DNA of 31,018 nt from DAINBT01 sp036732785 (GTDB lineage: Bacteria; Planctomycetota; Phycisphaerae; Sedimentisphaerales; SM23-30): the NCBI GenBank assembly GCA_964537505.1, contig CAZICK010000044.1, forward strand, positions 1 through 31,018, given 5' to 3'. Shown here in pieces: positions 1 through 6,743 of this stretch (position 1 is the stretch's first letter; every line of letters starts with the position of its first letter). The notes beneath the pieces were generated by a model. It was not told where the DNA came from and ran no database searches. It was given only the letters and a program-made list of their open reading frames with translations. A program made the position numbers and the translations under genes.

Positions 1-54
1 ATCTTGCCTAATCGTTATAATCGTTACGCAAAAATAAGCACTTACATCAATTCC
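1..54 (+). repeat. Left terminal inverted repeat
   Basis: It matches the reverse complement of 3466-3519 at 53 of 54 positions; the only difference is A/T in the inner part. The outer third contains, on the opposite strand, two back-to-back copies of the 9-mer TAACGATTA. The inner part (30-54) is the first and best-conserved copy of the phased motif AAAAATAAGCACTTAC. Confidence 0.85.
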
Positions 55-149
55 AACAACGTAAAATAAGCACTTACATCAATTCCACACAACCAAAAAT
101 AAAGACTTACAGCAATTTCCCATCACCAAAAATAACGACTTACAACACC
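30..149 (+). repeat. Four phased repeats at the left end
   Basis: Copies of AAAATAAGCACTTACATC followed by AATTCC occur at 30-54 and 62-86. More diverged copies follow at 95-120 (core AATAAAGACTTACAGC) and 128-149 (core AATAACGACTTACAAC). The same base of each copy lies at 35, 67, 100 and 133, so spacing is 32-33 bp, about three helical turns. Conservation falls inward. Such an array on one face of the helix is typical of protein-binding sites at transposon ends or partition sites. Confidence 0.8.
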
Positions 150-770
150 ACCACTCATTTTGCCTCCAGCAAAACAACAGCTCGTAACGAAAAAACAAAA
201 CAACATCGACGTGAGTAACTAACAAACCGACTGTTTTATTTCAGGCAGGAACAGCCGTCTCTATTCAGCCGGCGGTGACGGGAATAAACACCAGGTAACA
301 CCACTGAAAATGACTGCAACGGCTGATCCTCCATTACAGCCAGATACTGTAACTGATTGAAATACAAGAGGTTAACCGTATCTACAGATAATTGCCCGGC
401 AATATCATCTCCCCGTGAATCTGCCATTCGGCCTTATCAGTACTAACAATGACCGTAAAATTCCTCCAGTCCGATAAAAAATAAAGTTTTTACACTGTTT
501 TTGCCGAAGGGAAAGGTATAGCATTAACGTATCGAATGTAACAGCAGTTGTTGACTCTAGTTGTGGCCGTTTTGCGTTGTGGCGTGCTTCCTTAAAGCCC
601 ATGTCGAAATGAGCGAATATACGTTTTTGGTGCTGATATGGGGCTTTATTGACCCTTTTTGCCATGGCCTCTTAGTCTTGGATTGCTGTGGAGAATTCGT
701 CGTTTGACAAAATTTTTCGCAAGTTTGGGTGGACTTTGGCATATCGAGGTCGGGAGAGATGAGGTGTTTT
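150..770. other. Left interior of the cassette, no convincing gene
   Basis: This A+T-rich stretch separates the left-end repeats from the parA-like gene. Short open frames exist on the minus strand (236-427, 405-665, 557-742), but none has a recognisable motif, a clear ribosome binding site or family resemblance. TTGACA at about 706 has no credible -10 hexamer at the right distance, so the promoter of the downstream pair is not identified. Confidence 0.4.
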
Positions 771-1979
771 ATGCGTACTATTGGGGTTATTAATCAAAAG
801 GGTGGTTGCGGTAAAACCACAGTAGCAATGAACTTAGCAGCTTGTCTGGCGGCTCAGGGGCGACGAACGTTATTGGTCGATATGGATCCGCAAACGCACT
901 GCTCGGTAGGGCTGGCGATACCGGAAGATCAGATTGAAAACACCATTTATGATGTCTTGATTTCTGCGCACTCGGACAATCCGCTCCCACTGAAGAATAT
1001 TATCTGGCAAATCTCTCAAAATTTCGATCTGGCGCCCGCCGGAATCGAATTAGCGGCGCTTGAACCGCAACTAGCAGGGAAGGATCGCCGTGAGGAGTGT
1101 CTGCGAGCTGCTTTGGATGACATATCGGAACAATATAATTACACCATCATCGATTGTCCACCCAGCGTCGGTCTGCTCACATTTAATGCTCTGCGGGCAT
1201 CCGATGAAGTTATCATCCCGGTTGAAACAGGTTATTTCGCGTTGCACGGCCTGAGCAGGCAATTGGAGACGCTGGCGGTTCTTCGGGAGCAATGCCAACA
1301 GCCCATTGTATTCCGTATCCTGCCGAGTATGTATGATGTGCGTACAAAACTAGCTCGTGAGGTGTTAAACGAGCTGAAGAAACATCATCTCCCCGATATG
1401 TTTGGGGCTATTATCAATTTCAATACCAAGCTCAAAGAGGCTGCCAGTTTTGGTCAGCCTATAACGGAGTACGATCCGAGTAGCAGAGGAATGCAGGATT
1501 TTATGGCCCTGGCGAGGGAAATTATCGAAGTGGAGAAGCTGGGGGCGTCCAAACAGGCTGTCGAAAGCGTTGACAGTCAACTGCGCGCCATTAGTAAGAC
1601 GGCGAATGAATTGATTGCCGAATCGCAAGCGTTGTTAGGCTCCAAACCGGCGCAGGAGCAGAAAAAAGAAGCCACCATTCAGGAGAAGATCGACGAGTTT
1701 TACGGTACTCGCCAAAATCAAGGCAAGGTCGAGTTTGTAGCGCTGTATCCGAAGGCCAAATCGGTGTATTTGGCTGGTGATTTCAATGGTTGGCAGCCGG
1801 ATCGTACGCCGATGATTGCCAAAGGCGGAAAAGGCGGCTGGTCGGTCGAGTTGGGGCTTTCCAAGGGCATGTATCGTTATCGGTACGTGGTTGACGGCCG
1901 GTGGCAGGAAGATCCCTATAATCAACATATCGAAGCCAATGAATTTGGTGAATATAACTCCGTACTAGAGGTGAAATGA
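771..1979 (+). CDS. ParA-family ATPase fused to a C-terminal CBM48/AMPK-beta-like glycogen-binding domain
   Basis: This 402-residue protein has an N-terminal ParA/MinD ATPase: deviant Walker A KGGCGKTT at 10-17 with the signature lysine, Walker A' with DMDPQ at 37-41, and Walker B IIDCPP at 126-131. Such ATPases dimerise on ATP and position DNA or protein cargo. Residues about 255-315 form a polar, probably helical linker. Residues 319-402 match the CBM48/AMPK-beta glycogen-binding fold: GDFNGW at 336-341, YRYRYVVDGRW at 368-378 and a closing YNSVLEV. The two tryptophans and the asparagine that contact glucan in AMPK-beta have counterparts. The ATG at 771 is preferred over in-frame GTG 729 and ATG 762 because GAGG lies 7 bp upstream and the ParA fold begins there directly. 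The stop overlaps the next start by 4 bp. The ParA-CBM fusion is unusual; its cargo is unknown. Confidence 0.88.
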   Translation: MRTIGVINQKGGCGKTTVAMNLAACLAAQGRRTLLVDMDPQTHCSVGLAIPEDQIENTIYDVLISAHSDNPLPLKNIIWQISQNFDLAPAGIELAALEPQLAGKDRREECLRAALDDISEQYNYTIIDCPPSVGLLTFNALRASDEVIIPVETGYFALHGLSRQLETLAVLREQCQQPIVFRILPSMYDVRTKLAREVLNELKKHHLPDMFGAIINFNTKLKEAASFGQPITEYDPSSRGMQDFMALAREIIEVEKLGASKQAVESVDSQLRAISKTANELIAESQALLGSKPAQEQKKEATIQEKIDEFYGTRQNQGKVEFVALYPKAKSVYLAGDFNGWQPDRTPMIAKGGKGGWSVELGLSKGMYRYRYVVDGRWQEDPYNQHIEANEFGEYNSVLEVK

Positions 1980-3424
1980 CAAGGTCAGGGTCACCATCAC
2001 AGACGGCCCGGCCGAGGCGTGGGATCGGGTCTATATCGCATTTTTTTCTTTCGCAGCCAGACTCAGACAGCGGTGATCGGCCTCGCCGGGTTCCACCTAA
2101 CCCGGCCAAGCAGAGCGGTTACGTGGAGGAGCCTTTGTGCGCGGTCGAAGATAAAAACCCAAATGGCATACCGGATATTCTGCTGGGAGAGGCGGTGTTT
2201 GCGGACCATCTGGCCGATCACCGGAGGCGGTTGAATTCTTACGTGCGACATCTTAACGGTCAGGAAGAAAATGTGGCCGTGATAGAGCTTGATTGCTGTG
2301 AAGCCAAACTGCTTGGAGAATACAACGAACAAAACGGCAGTTTTAATCAAACGATTATCGCTGAAACTGAAATTTCGGGCGGAATGTTAATTCCTGAACT
2401 GAACAAGCTGGCTGAGGATAACGATATTCTGCTGATCAGTTTCGACCATTCGTTTGGCGATTCGGCCAAAGAGTTGATCAGGAAGTGTACATGGGTGACG
2501 GTATTGTGCACCTGCGAATCGTCCGATGTAGTTGAAACCTACAAAACGATCAAATGGCTTGTCCGGGAGGTCGGCTGGGATGACAAGATTTCCTTGTTTA
2601 TATGTGACGAGCCGGGGTCGTCGGAACAGAAGTCCGCAAAGGAAATTTTTGACAAGTTATCCGACGCCGCGCAAAAGTTTCTCAAAGCCGATTTACAGTT
2701 GACGAACTGTCATTCAGGGAGTGAAACCGTGGTCGATAACGATTTGGCGGCCGATCTGTCCGATGTGACACAGTCGCGGGAAGCTGATATTTTCAATTGT
2801 CCCGAATACTCTCAAGGTCCGAAGGAAAAAGATTCGCTACAGGGGGCTGCGAAAATTGGTTTCTCCGAGTGGCCACGGCCGGAATCCGCAAACTGCAAAG
2901 CAGAAAATCAAGCGATTGGGGGAACGAACAGGCCCTTGGTGTTTTCACCTGTTAATCTCGAAAGATTGCCGGAGAATGACTGTCAACTCAGCGATGCCCT
3001 CCAGTCTGCCCTGCCGGGTTGGCTAATCGCGGCGCCGGGTGCGATGGTGGTGCCGGTGTCCCTGCCAGTGGATATCGACACGGCGGCGAGAATTCTGGTT
3101 GACGCTAACGGGCGATTGTATGTTCTGCTGGCAAGCTTGTGCCCAGGGGAAAACGTCTTGTCGCGAGCCTTGGCGGCAAGAAAATGGCTCAACGAGAATT
3201 TACAGTTTGTCCTGGGGCAATTTCGACAGCTTCAAATTGACAGGACATCAGCCGTGGGGCTGATTTTGGTGTCAGGCGGTGCGATTGACTTATTAAAGAC
3301 AAGCTGCTGTCAAATCAGCGAATTTCCCTGTCACCTGATGGAATTGATCCTGTTGCAGGACGGCCGGAAGTGGTCGCTATTGCCCAGAACGGTACAAACG
3401 GTCGCTACACGCTTCGCATTTTAA
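1976..3424 (+). CDS. Protein with a degenerate MinD/FlhG-like middle region, partner of the ParA-CBM48 protein
   Basis: This 482-residue protein of no firmly recognised family starts at an ATGA overlap with the ParA-like gene, so translation is probably coupled. Residues 1-60 are basic and proline-rich. Residues about 148-240 resemble the second half of a MinD/FlhG ATPase: a hydrophobic strand followed by SFDHSFG where Walker B (IDTGAG) would lie, then a VTVLCTCESSDVVETYKTIK stretch like the 'vvVttPEp.aitDaY.liK' block, then an alternating A/FL helix. No P-loop is visible, so it is probably not an active ATPase. Residues 250-330 are low in order-promoting residues. The C-terminal 130 residues are hydrophobic-mixed and may form another domain. 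It may be a regulator or adaptor of its neighbour. Function unknown. Confidence 0.72.
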   Translation: MTRSGSPSQTARPRRGIGSISHFFLSQPDSDSGDRPRRVPPNPAKQSGYVEEPLCAVEDKNPNGIPDILLGEAVFADHLADHRRRLNSYVRHLNGQEENVAVIELDCCEAKLLGEYNEQNGSFNQTIIAETEISGGMLIPELNKLAEDNDILLISFDHSFGDSAKELIRKCTWVTVLCTCESSDVVETYKTIKWLVREVGWDDKISLFICDEPGSSEQKSAKEIFDKLSDAAQKFLKADLQLTNCHSGSETVVDNDLAADLSDVTQSREADIFNCPEYSQGPKEKDSLQGAAKIGFSEWPRPESANCKAENQAIGGTNRPLVFSPVNLERLPENDCQLSDALQSALPGWLIAAPGAMVVPVSLPVDIDTAARILVDANGRLYVLLASLCPGENVLSRALAARKWLNENLQFVLGQFRQLQIDRTSAVGLILVSGGAIDLLKTSCCQISEFPCHLMELILLQDGRKWSLLPRTVQTVATRFAF

Positions 3425-3432
3425 GTTGTCGA

Positions 3433-3519
3433 GGAATTTCTGTAAGTGCTTATTTTTGACGGTTGGGAATTGTTGTAAGTGCTTATTTTTGCGTAACGAT
3501 TATAACGATTAGGCAAGAT
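3433..3519 (-). repeat. Right terminal inverted repeat with two phased motif copies
   Basis: The outer 54 bp (3466-3519) mirror the left terminus. A second motif copy, GTAAGTGCTTATTTTT with GGAATT before it, lies at 3433-3457. The equivalent bases of the two copies are 33 bp apart, the same phase as on the left. No third copy is visible further in. The first copy begins just after the stop codon of the upstream gene. Confidence 0.85.
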
Positions 3520-3540
3520 GGGTAAGAAAAAAGTGCGAAA

Positions 3541-3636
3541 TTCGGATGAATTCCGATGAAAAGTGATGTGGTTTGTACCATGTTTGCACTATGTTTGTAC
3601 CTACTTTGTACTATGTTTACACCATGTTTGTACTAT
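3541..3636. repeat. Short tandem repeats outside the right end
   Basis: A 10-bp unit is doubled at 3541-3560 (TTCGGATGAA, TTCCGATGAA). At 3571-3636 there are six imperfect 11-bp units of the type GTTTGTACCAT / GTTTGTACTAT. The units differ by one or two bases. No open frame runs through them convincingly. Confidence 0.75.
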
Positions 3637-3659
3637 GTTTTGATGAGTTTTGATGTCAT

Positions 3660-3946
3660 GAAAGAAGGCAATAGGCACAAGAAAGAAAACAGAAGACAGA
3701 AGATGGGGGGATGGGGAGAGTAGGTGGGATGGGTGGGATAGGTAAGATGGGTAAGATTAACCACGGGGGCACAGAGACACGAAGAAGAAAAGAAAATTTG
3801 CAGGATGGTCGGATTTTTTCTGTTTTTTGTTTGGACTTTCTGGCAGGACCATTATAAAAGGTAGCACAGCGGCAGATTGCTGCGGCGGGAAAAGTTTGGC
3901 GTTGTTGCTGAGTTAGTTAATGTTATTCTTGTTTCAGGAGATTGTT
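3660..3946. other. Repeat-like intergenic DNA: G-rich tract and a widespread CACAGAGACAC-type motif
   Basis: The stretch 3704-3752 is strongly G-rich on this strand, with runs of 6, 4, 3, 3 and 3 G; a G-quadruplex is conceivable, though one loop is long. It contains AAGATGGGTAAGA (3744-3756), which also occurs directly at the right end of the cassette (3515-3527). At 3759-3784, CCACGGGGGCACAGAGACAC resembles a motif I recall being dispersed in many environmental bacterial genomes. No gene was recognised here. Confidence 0.45.
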
Positions 3947-4348
3947 ATGAAGAAGAAGTTTCAAAGGTCGGTCTGTCTGATCCTTACCAATGCTATTTTA
4001 ATTGTCACCATCGGCGGCTGTGGCGGGCAGTCGGCAAATCCGGTGCCACGTTATCAGCCTGGAGACGAGAAAAGATCGTGCAATGCTCTCTATGCAGAAA
4101 TGAAATCAATTGAAGATGAAATTGTCGTGAAAAATCACAAGAAAGGTAACAGAGACGCACTTAATGTTGTATGGTTTATCACTGGCTGCCTTATTATTGT
4201 TCCTTTTTTCTTCATAGACGCAAAAGGTTCTTATGAAGTTGAGATTGATGCCCTTAAAGCCAGGAAGGTAGCTTTGCAAACAATTTTTGCGGATAAAGAT
4301 TGTTCGCCGCCACAAAGTGAAGTTGACAAAGGTAAAGAGTTGGAATGA
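3947..4348 (+). CDS. Small lipoprotein with one membrane helix
   Basis: This 133-residue protein begins with a lysine-rich signal peptide and lipobox IGGC (Cys25), so it is probably a lipoprotein. After a polar segment (with Cys45) and a charged stretch there is a strongly hydrophobic helix at about 73-90 (VVWFITGCLIIVPFFF), then a charged helix and Cys119 near the end. The layout (Cys, helix, tryptophan/proline-rich hydrophobic span, helix, Cys) resembles small uncharacterised lipoproteins seen in many Gram-negatives; this is a resemblance, not an identification. The ATG at 3947 is chosen over an upstream ATG because CAGGAG lies 6 bp before it and it gives a clean signal peptide. It overlaps the next gene by 4 bp. 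Confidence 0.75.
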   Translation: MKKKFQRSVCLILTNAILIVTIGGCGGQSANPVPRYQPGDEKRSCNALYAEMKSIEDEIVVKNHKKGNRDALNVVWFITGCLIIVPFFFIDAKGSYEVEIDALKARKVALQTIFADKDCSPPQSEVDKGKELE

Positions 4349-4839
4349 CGATGCGCCCCAATAAATACCAGCTTATTTGTATGTGGCTTGGAGCAATTAT
4401 AATTGTTTGGCTATCACTTCGGCCTGAACGTGGCCGTTGGGTTTCTCATTGTTTTGCTATTATCGTTGCCACTACGGTTCTAGTAATAACCTTTTCCGAT
4501 GCGGAGAAAGTGAAAGATATTGCTAGGTCCATTATTAAACCCACGATCAAGACACTAAAATATATATTAATCGTGGCCATTTTCGCAGCGATTATGACGG
4601 CCGTTGCAGTCATTACTTCACTGCTAGTCGGCAAATATACCGAAACGAAACAGCCTCGGACACTTTCCGAACTGTTCCCAGAAACAGAGGATCGCCGACC
4701 AAAAAAAACGATATTGTCCGACTTATTCCCAGAAAAACCGAGGGGCGAAACGGCAGGTGATCTGTTACGTGCTAGAACGAAACAAGAAAAACCCGACCCA
4801 AACAACTTAACTTCTGATTACGACGGGGATTTTGATTAG
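4345..4839 (+). CDS. Membrane protein with duplicated LFPE motif in its tail
   Basis: The 164-residue product has three hydrophobic spans (about 8-25, 37-52 and 72-94) followed by a polar tail. In the tail the motif S-[ED]-L-F-P-E occurs twice about 21 residues apart (SELFPE and SDLFPE), which could be a short linear interaction motif. The start forms an ATGA overlap with the preceding lipoprotein gene, so the two are translated together and may act together at the envelope. No family was recognised. An alternative start two codons downstream (ATG 4351) is possible. Confidence 0.68.
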   Translation: MTMRPNKYQLICMWLGAIIIVWLSLRPERGRWVSHCFAIIVATTVLVITFSDAEKVKDIARSIIKPTIKTLKYILIVAIFAAIMTAVAVITSLLVGKYTETKQPRTLSELFPETEDRRPKKTILSDLFPEKPRGETAGDLLRARTKQEKPDPNNLTSDYDGDFD

Positions 4840-4899
4840 GCCCGGTATATGGCTCGGAAAGGTTGAAAAGGCTGATAGCTGGTTGGCTGTGGTGGGTAT

Positions 4900-4928
4900 T
4901 TGCTTTTTGGTGGTTTTTGTGGTATAAT
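4900..4928 (+). promoter_or_regulatory. Sigma-70-type promoter upstream of a gene-less transcribed region
   Basis: A -35 hexamer TTGCTT (4900-4905), a 17-bp spacer and a perfect -10 TATAAT (4923-4928) give a predicted start near 4935. No gene longer than a few dozen codons with a good start follows before the hairpin at 5434. Confidence 0.6.
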
Positions 4929-4934
4929 CGATTA

Positions 4935-5433
4935 GATGAGTAGGTGTTTTGGCATTTTGGTTGCAGAAGCAGATAAGGGAGGTGATGCGACGACAATCGG
5001 TTATAGAGACATTAGGCTGTTTTTGGGAAATTGGATAGAGCCTTGCGTGATTGTGATTGGAGTATAGGCAGGGGACGGTCAGCCGTAATATTATTGCTAT
5101 TATATTTTCATTCGTTTTTTTTCATGTCTGACTGGTTTCAACTCCTGCCTTTTTGAGCGTTTCTTCGCACGGTCTGTGTTATTGGCTTTATGAACCGTGG
5201 ATATTTTGTGCGCTGGTACAGAATAGCTGCTGGAGGGTGTGTCTGCATCCTGCTCGGATGTGGTTTAGAGATGCTCAGTTAATGTTATTATACCCAATGG
5301 GTAATAGTTATGAGTATAGACTCTGCAGGGTTATTAACTGTGATATGACAACCGCTAATTTAATGGTGAAGGGAGGTGATGCCCATCAGTAAACGTAGGA
5401 AGTTTCAGGCAATCATTTTTTGATTAGGTATGG
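4935..5433 (+). other. Candidate non-coding or leader-peptide transcript, no clear gene
   Basis: This interval lies between a good promoter and a terminator-like hairpin. It holds two identical 14-mers, AAGGGAGGTGATGC, at 4975-4988 and 5369-5382, each a near-complete complement of the usual 16S rRNA 3' end. Each overlaps an ATG opening a tiny frame: 17 codons at 4985-5038 (MRRQSVIETLGCFWEIG) and 14 codons at 5379-5423 (MPISKRRKFQAIIF). The Shine-Dalgarno core is only about 2 nt from these ATGs, which is too close for ordinary initiation. A perfect palindrome TACCCAATGGGTA sits at 5291-5303. A 79-codon frame opening with TTG at 5153 has no ribosome site and looks random. Confidence 0.35.
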
Positions 5434-5466
5434 GGCACGGTCGATTAGTTCGGCCGTGCCTTTATT
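5434..5466 (+). terminator. Intrinsic terminator-like hairpin
   Basis: GGCACGG (5434-5440) pairs with CCGTGCC (5454-5460), and inner bases may extend the stem. It is followed by TTTATT on the plus strand. It ends the candidate transcript from 4935 and overlaps the end of the convergent minus-strand gene, where it lacks a T-run. Confidence 0.6.
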
Positions 5467-6470
5467 GTTGGTGCGATTACAACGACCGGCTCTGCGGATG
5501 GTTGTTGACCGGTTATTGGTTTTGTGTTTTTGCCGTATTTTTTTTCTTCCGGTGGTCTGGTTTTCCAGCGGCGGTGCACCCACCAGTATTGCTGCGGGTC
5601 TTCGCGGATAAATTGTTCGATGGCACGTGTCCACTCGTTGGTAATCCAGTATAGCGGGTCAGGCTGGTTTTGCCATTCATGCGGCTGGATAATACGCTGA
5701 ACACCGATATGGAAGCGGTATCGGTCATCGACGCGTCGGGCATAGCTGACGATGACAGGGACATTATACTGCATAGCCATCAGTGCGACGCTCTTGTATG
5801 TGGCGGCTTTGCGGCCGAAAAAATTGACGAATACATCCTTGCTCTTGCCGTTCTGATCGCCGACGATACCGAGAGCATTGCCGGATTTGAGTACGTTGAC
5901 CATGGCGTCAGTGGCGCCCTTTTTGTAAATGACGGTCTGACTGCGGAGCAGATTGTTGTAAACGTAACGGTCGATGTAAGGGTTGTCGATGGGGCGGGCG
6001 ATATTGAACATTGGCATTCCAAATGTGTCCATCGCTAAGCCGAGTACCAGGAAATTGCCGTAATGGGCGGTTACCATTATGGCGCCCTGTTTGTTGAGTA
6101 CGAGTTCGATTATGTTGGATACATTGCCGAGATCGATGCAGCGGTGCCAATTGGACGGACGGACCAGTCGGGACGTGTAGAATACGTCGAACGCGAACAT
6201 GGCAAGATGCTCGAAGCTGCGTCGTGCGGTGCGTTCGTGCCACCCGTGGAGTTTGTCAGGATAGCTGTTGATAAGATTGTCGATGGCCCGCTGACGTCCG
6301 CGATGGTAAATCAGATATAATCCGCCGCCCAGCCACCGGGCGATGCGTAGCGATGTGTTGATGTCGAAAATCTGGATTAAGGTTCCTGCCAGCCGTACCA
6401 TTACGTACGCCAAATAATCCAGAACTGGACGGTTCTTCTTTTTTTTCTTTTTTTGGTAGGCTCTCAGCAT
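5445..6470 (-). CDS. LpxL/HtrB-family lipid A-type acyltransferase with altered HX4E motif
   Basis: The 341-residue protein belongs to the lysophospholipid/Kdo2-lipid A acyltransferase family, which transfers acyl chains onto lipid A precursors at the inner membrane. Seen: TAHYGNF at 134-140, GDQNGK at 204-209, VNFFGRKAATYKS at 215-227 and the C-terminal QYWWVHRRWKTRP at 294-306. The expected HX4(D/E) catalytic pair is His136 followed by Leu141, so the acidic partner is missing. Near the N-terminus is a run of six lysines encoded by an A/G-only tract. The ATG at 6470 is preferred to a TTG 39 bp further upstream, because the promoter at 6524-6552 would place the TTG almost at the transcript start; neither has a strong ribosome site. 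The acyltransferase fold is secure; activity is doubtful. Confidence 0.85.
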   Translation of the reverse strand: MLRAYQKKKKKKNRPVLDYLAYVMVRLAGTLIQIFDINTSLRIARWLGGGLYLIYHRGRQRAIDNLINSYPDKLHGWHERTARRSFEHLAMFAFDVFYTSRLVRPSNWHRCIDLGNVSNIIELVLNKQGAIMVTAHYGNFLVLGLAMDTFGMPMFNIARPIDNPYIDRYVYNNLLRSQTVIYKKGATDAMVNVLKSGNALGIVGDQNGKSKDVFVNFFGRKAATYKSVALMAMQYNVPVIVSYARRVDDRYRFHIGVQRIIQPHEWQNQPDPLYWITNEWTRAIEQFIREDPQQYWWVHRRWKTRPPEEKKYGKNTKPITGQQPSAEPVVVIAPTIKARPN

Positions 6471-6523
6471 AAATTTTACCAGATACAGATCAATAAAACC
6501 GCCATGCAATATCGACTTCGATG

Positions 6524-6552
6524 ATTATACCCCAATATGGGGGCGGTCCCAA
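6524..6552 (-). promoter_or_regulatory. Promoter of the acyltransferase gene
   Basis: On the minus strand TTGGGA (6547-6552), a 17-bp spacer and TATAAT (6524-6529) form a strong sigma-70-type promoter. The predicted start is near 6517, giving a leader of about 45 nt to the ATG at 6470. The spacer carries an inverted repeat, CCCCAATATGGGG (plus-strand sense), that could be an operator. Confidence 0.65.
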
Positions 6553-6598
6553 GTGATTTTTCTCTTGGAATAGCCGTCAGGATGGATATTATGTGCTA

Positions 6599-6655
6599 AT
6601 GAATTAGCAGCTTCCGCTGGACCTACTTGTGTTAAACCGATGGTATTATGATAGC
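6599..6655 (+). repeat. 57-bp dispersed element, copy A
   Basis: It matches 27521-27577 at 51 of 57 positions in the same orientation, including the perfect core CAGCTTCCGCTGGACCT and CTTGTGTTAAA. It ends 88 bp before the start of the amidotransferase gene. It contains TATTAT but no convincing -35 partner. Its role is unknown. Confidence 0.75.
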
Positions 6656-6743
6656 CTATTTAGAAAACGTAAGTTAAATGCAAATTCCTATACGATTGAA
6701 TCAAACCAGGCTGAGCTGTCATTGGGATGAGGAGCGGAAGGTG

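Larger units (their letters stand above)
1..3519. mobile_element. Putative transposon-like cassette bounded by 54-bp inverted repeats
   Basis: The first 54 bases of the window recur as a reverse complement at 3466-3519 with a single mismatch. Inside each end lie further copies of the same short motif. The two genes between them fill most of the interval, and the second stops only 9 bp before the right-end repeats. There is no transposase, integrase or resolvase gene. This architecture (long terminal inverted repeats with internal repeated binding-site-like motifs) is what Tn7-, Mu- or IS21-like ends look like, so a non-autonomous element mobilised in trans is the favoured inference. The left boundary coincides with the window edge, so the repeat may extend further and target-site duplications cannot be checked. 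An assembly edge falling at a repeat is another explanation for that coincidence. Confidence 0.55.

Noticed and set aside
30..149. CRISPR array at the window start
   Set aside because: The copies diverge steadily, intervals between cores are only about 7-13 bp and not spacer-like, and the motif reappears inverted at 3433-3519.
405..665. 86-codon minus-strand frame in the cassette
   Set aside because: Basic but without motif, start signal or support; kept as non-coding.
5153..5392. 79-codon frame opening with TTG
   Set aside because: No ribosome binding site; Cys/Trp-rich random-looking composition; ends inside the 14-mer site.
6616..6634. Sigma-54 promoter within the 57-bp repeat
   Set aside because: GG and GT are 10 bp apart, but the -12 element lacks the required GC and the -24 element reads TGGACC, not TGGCAC.
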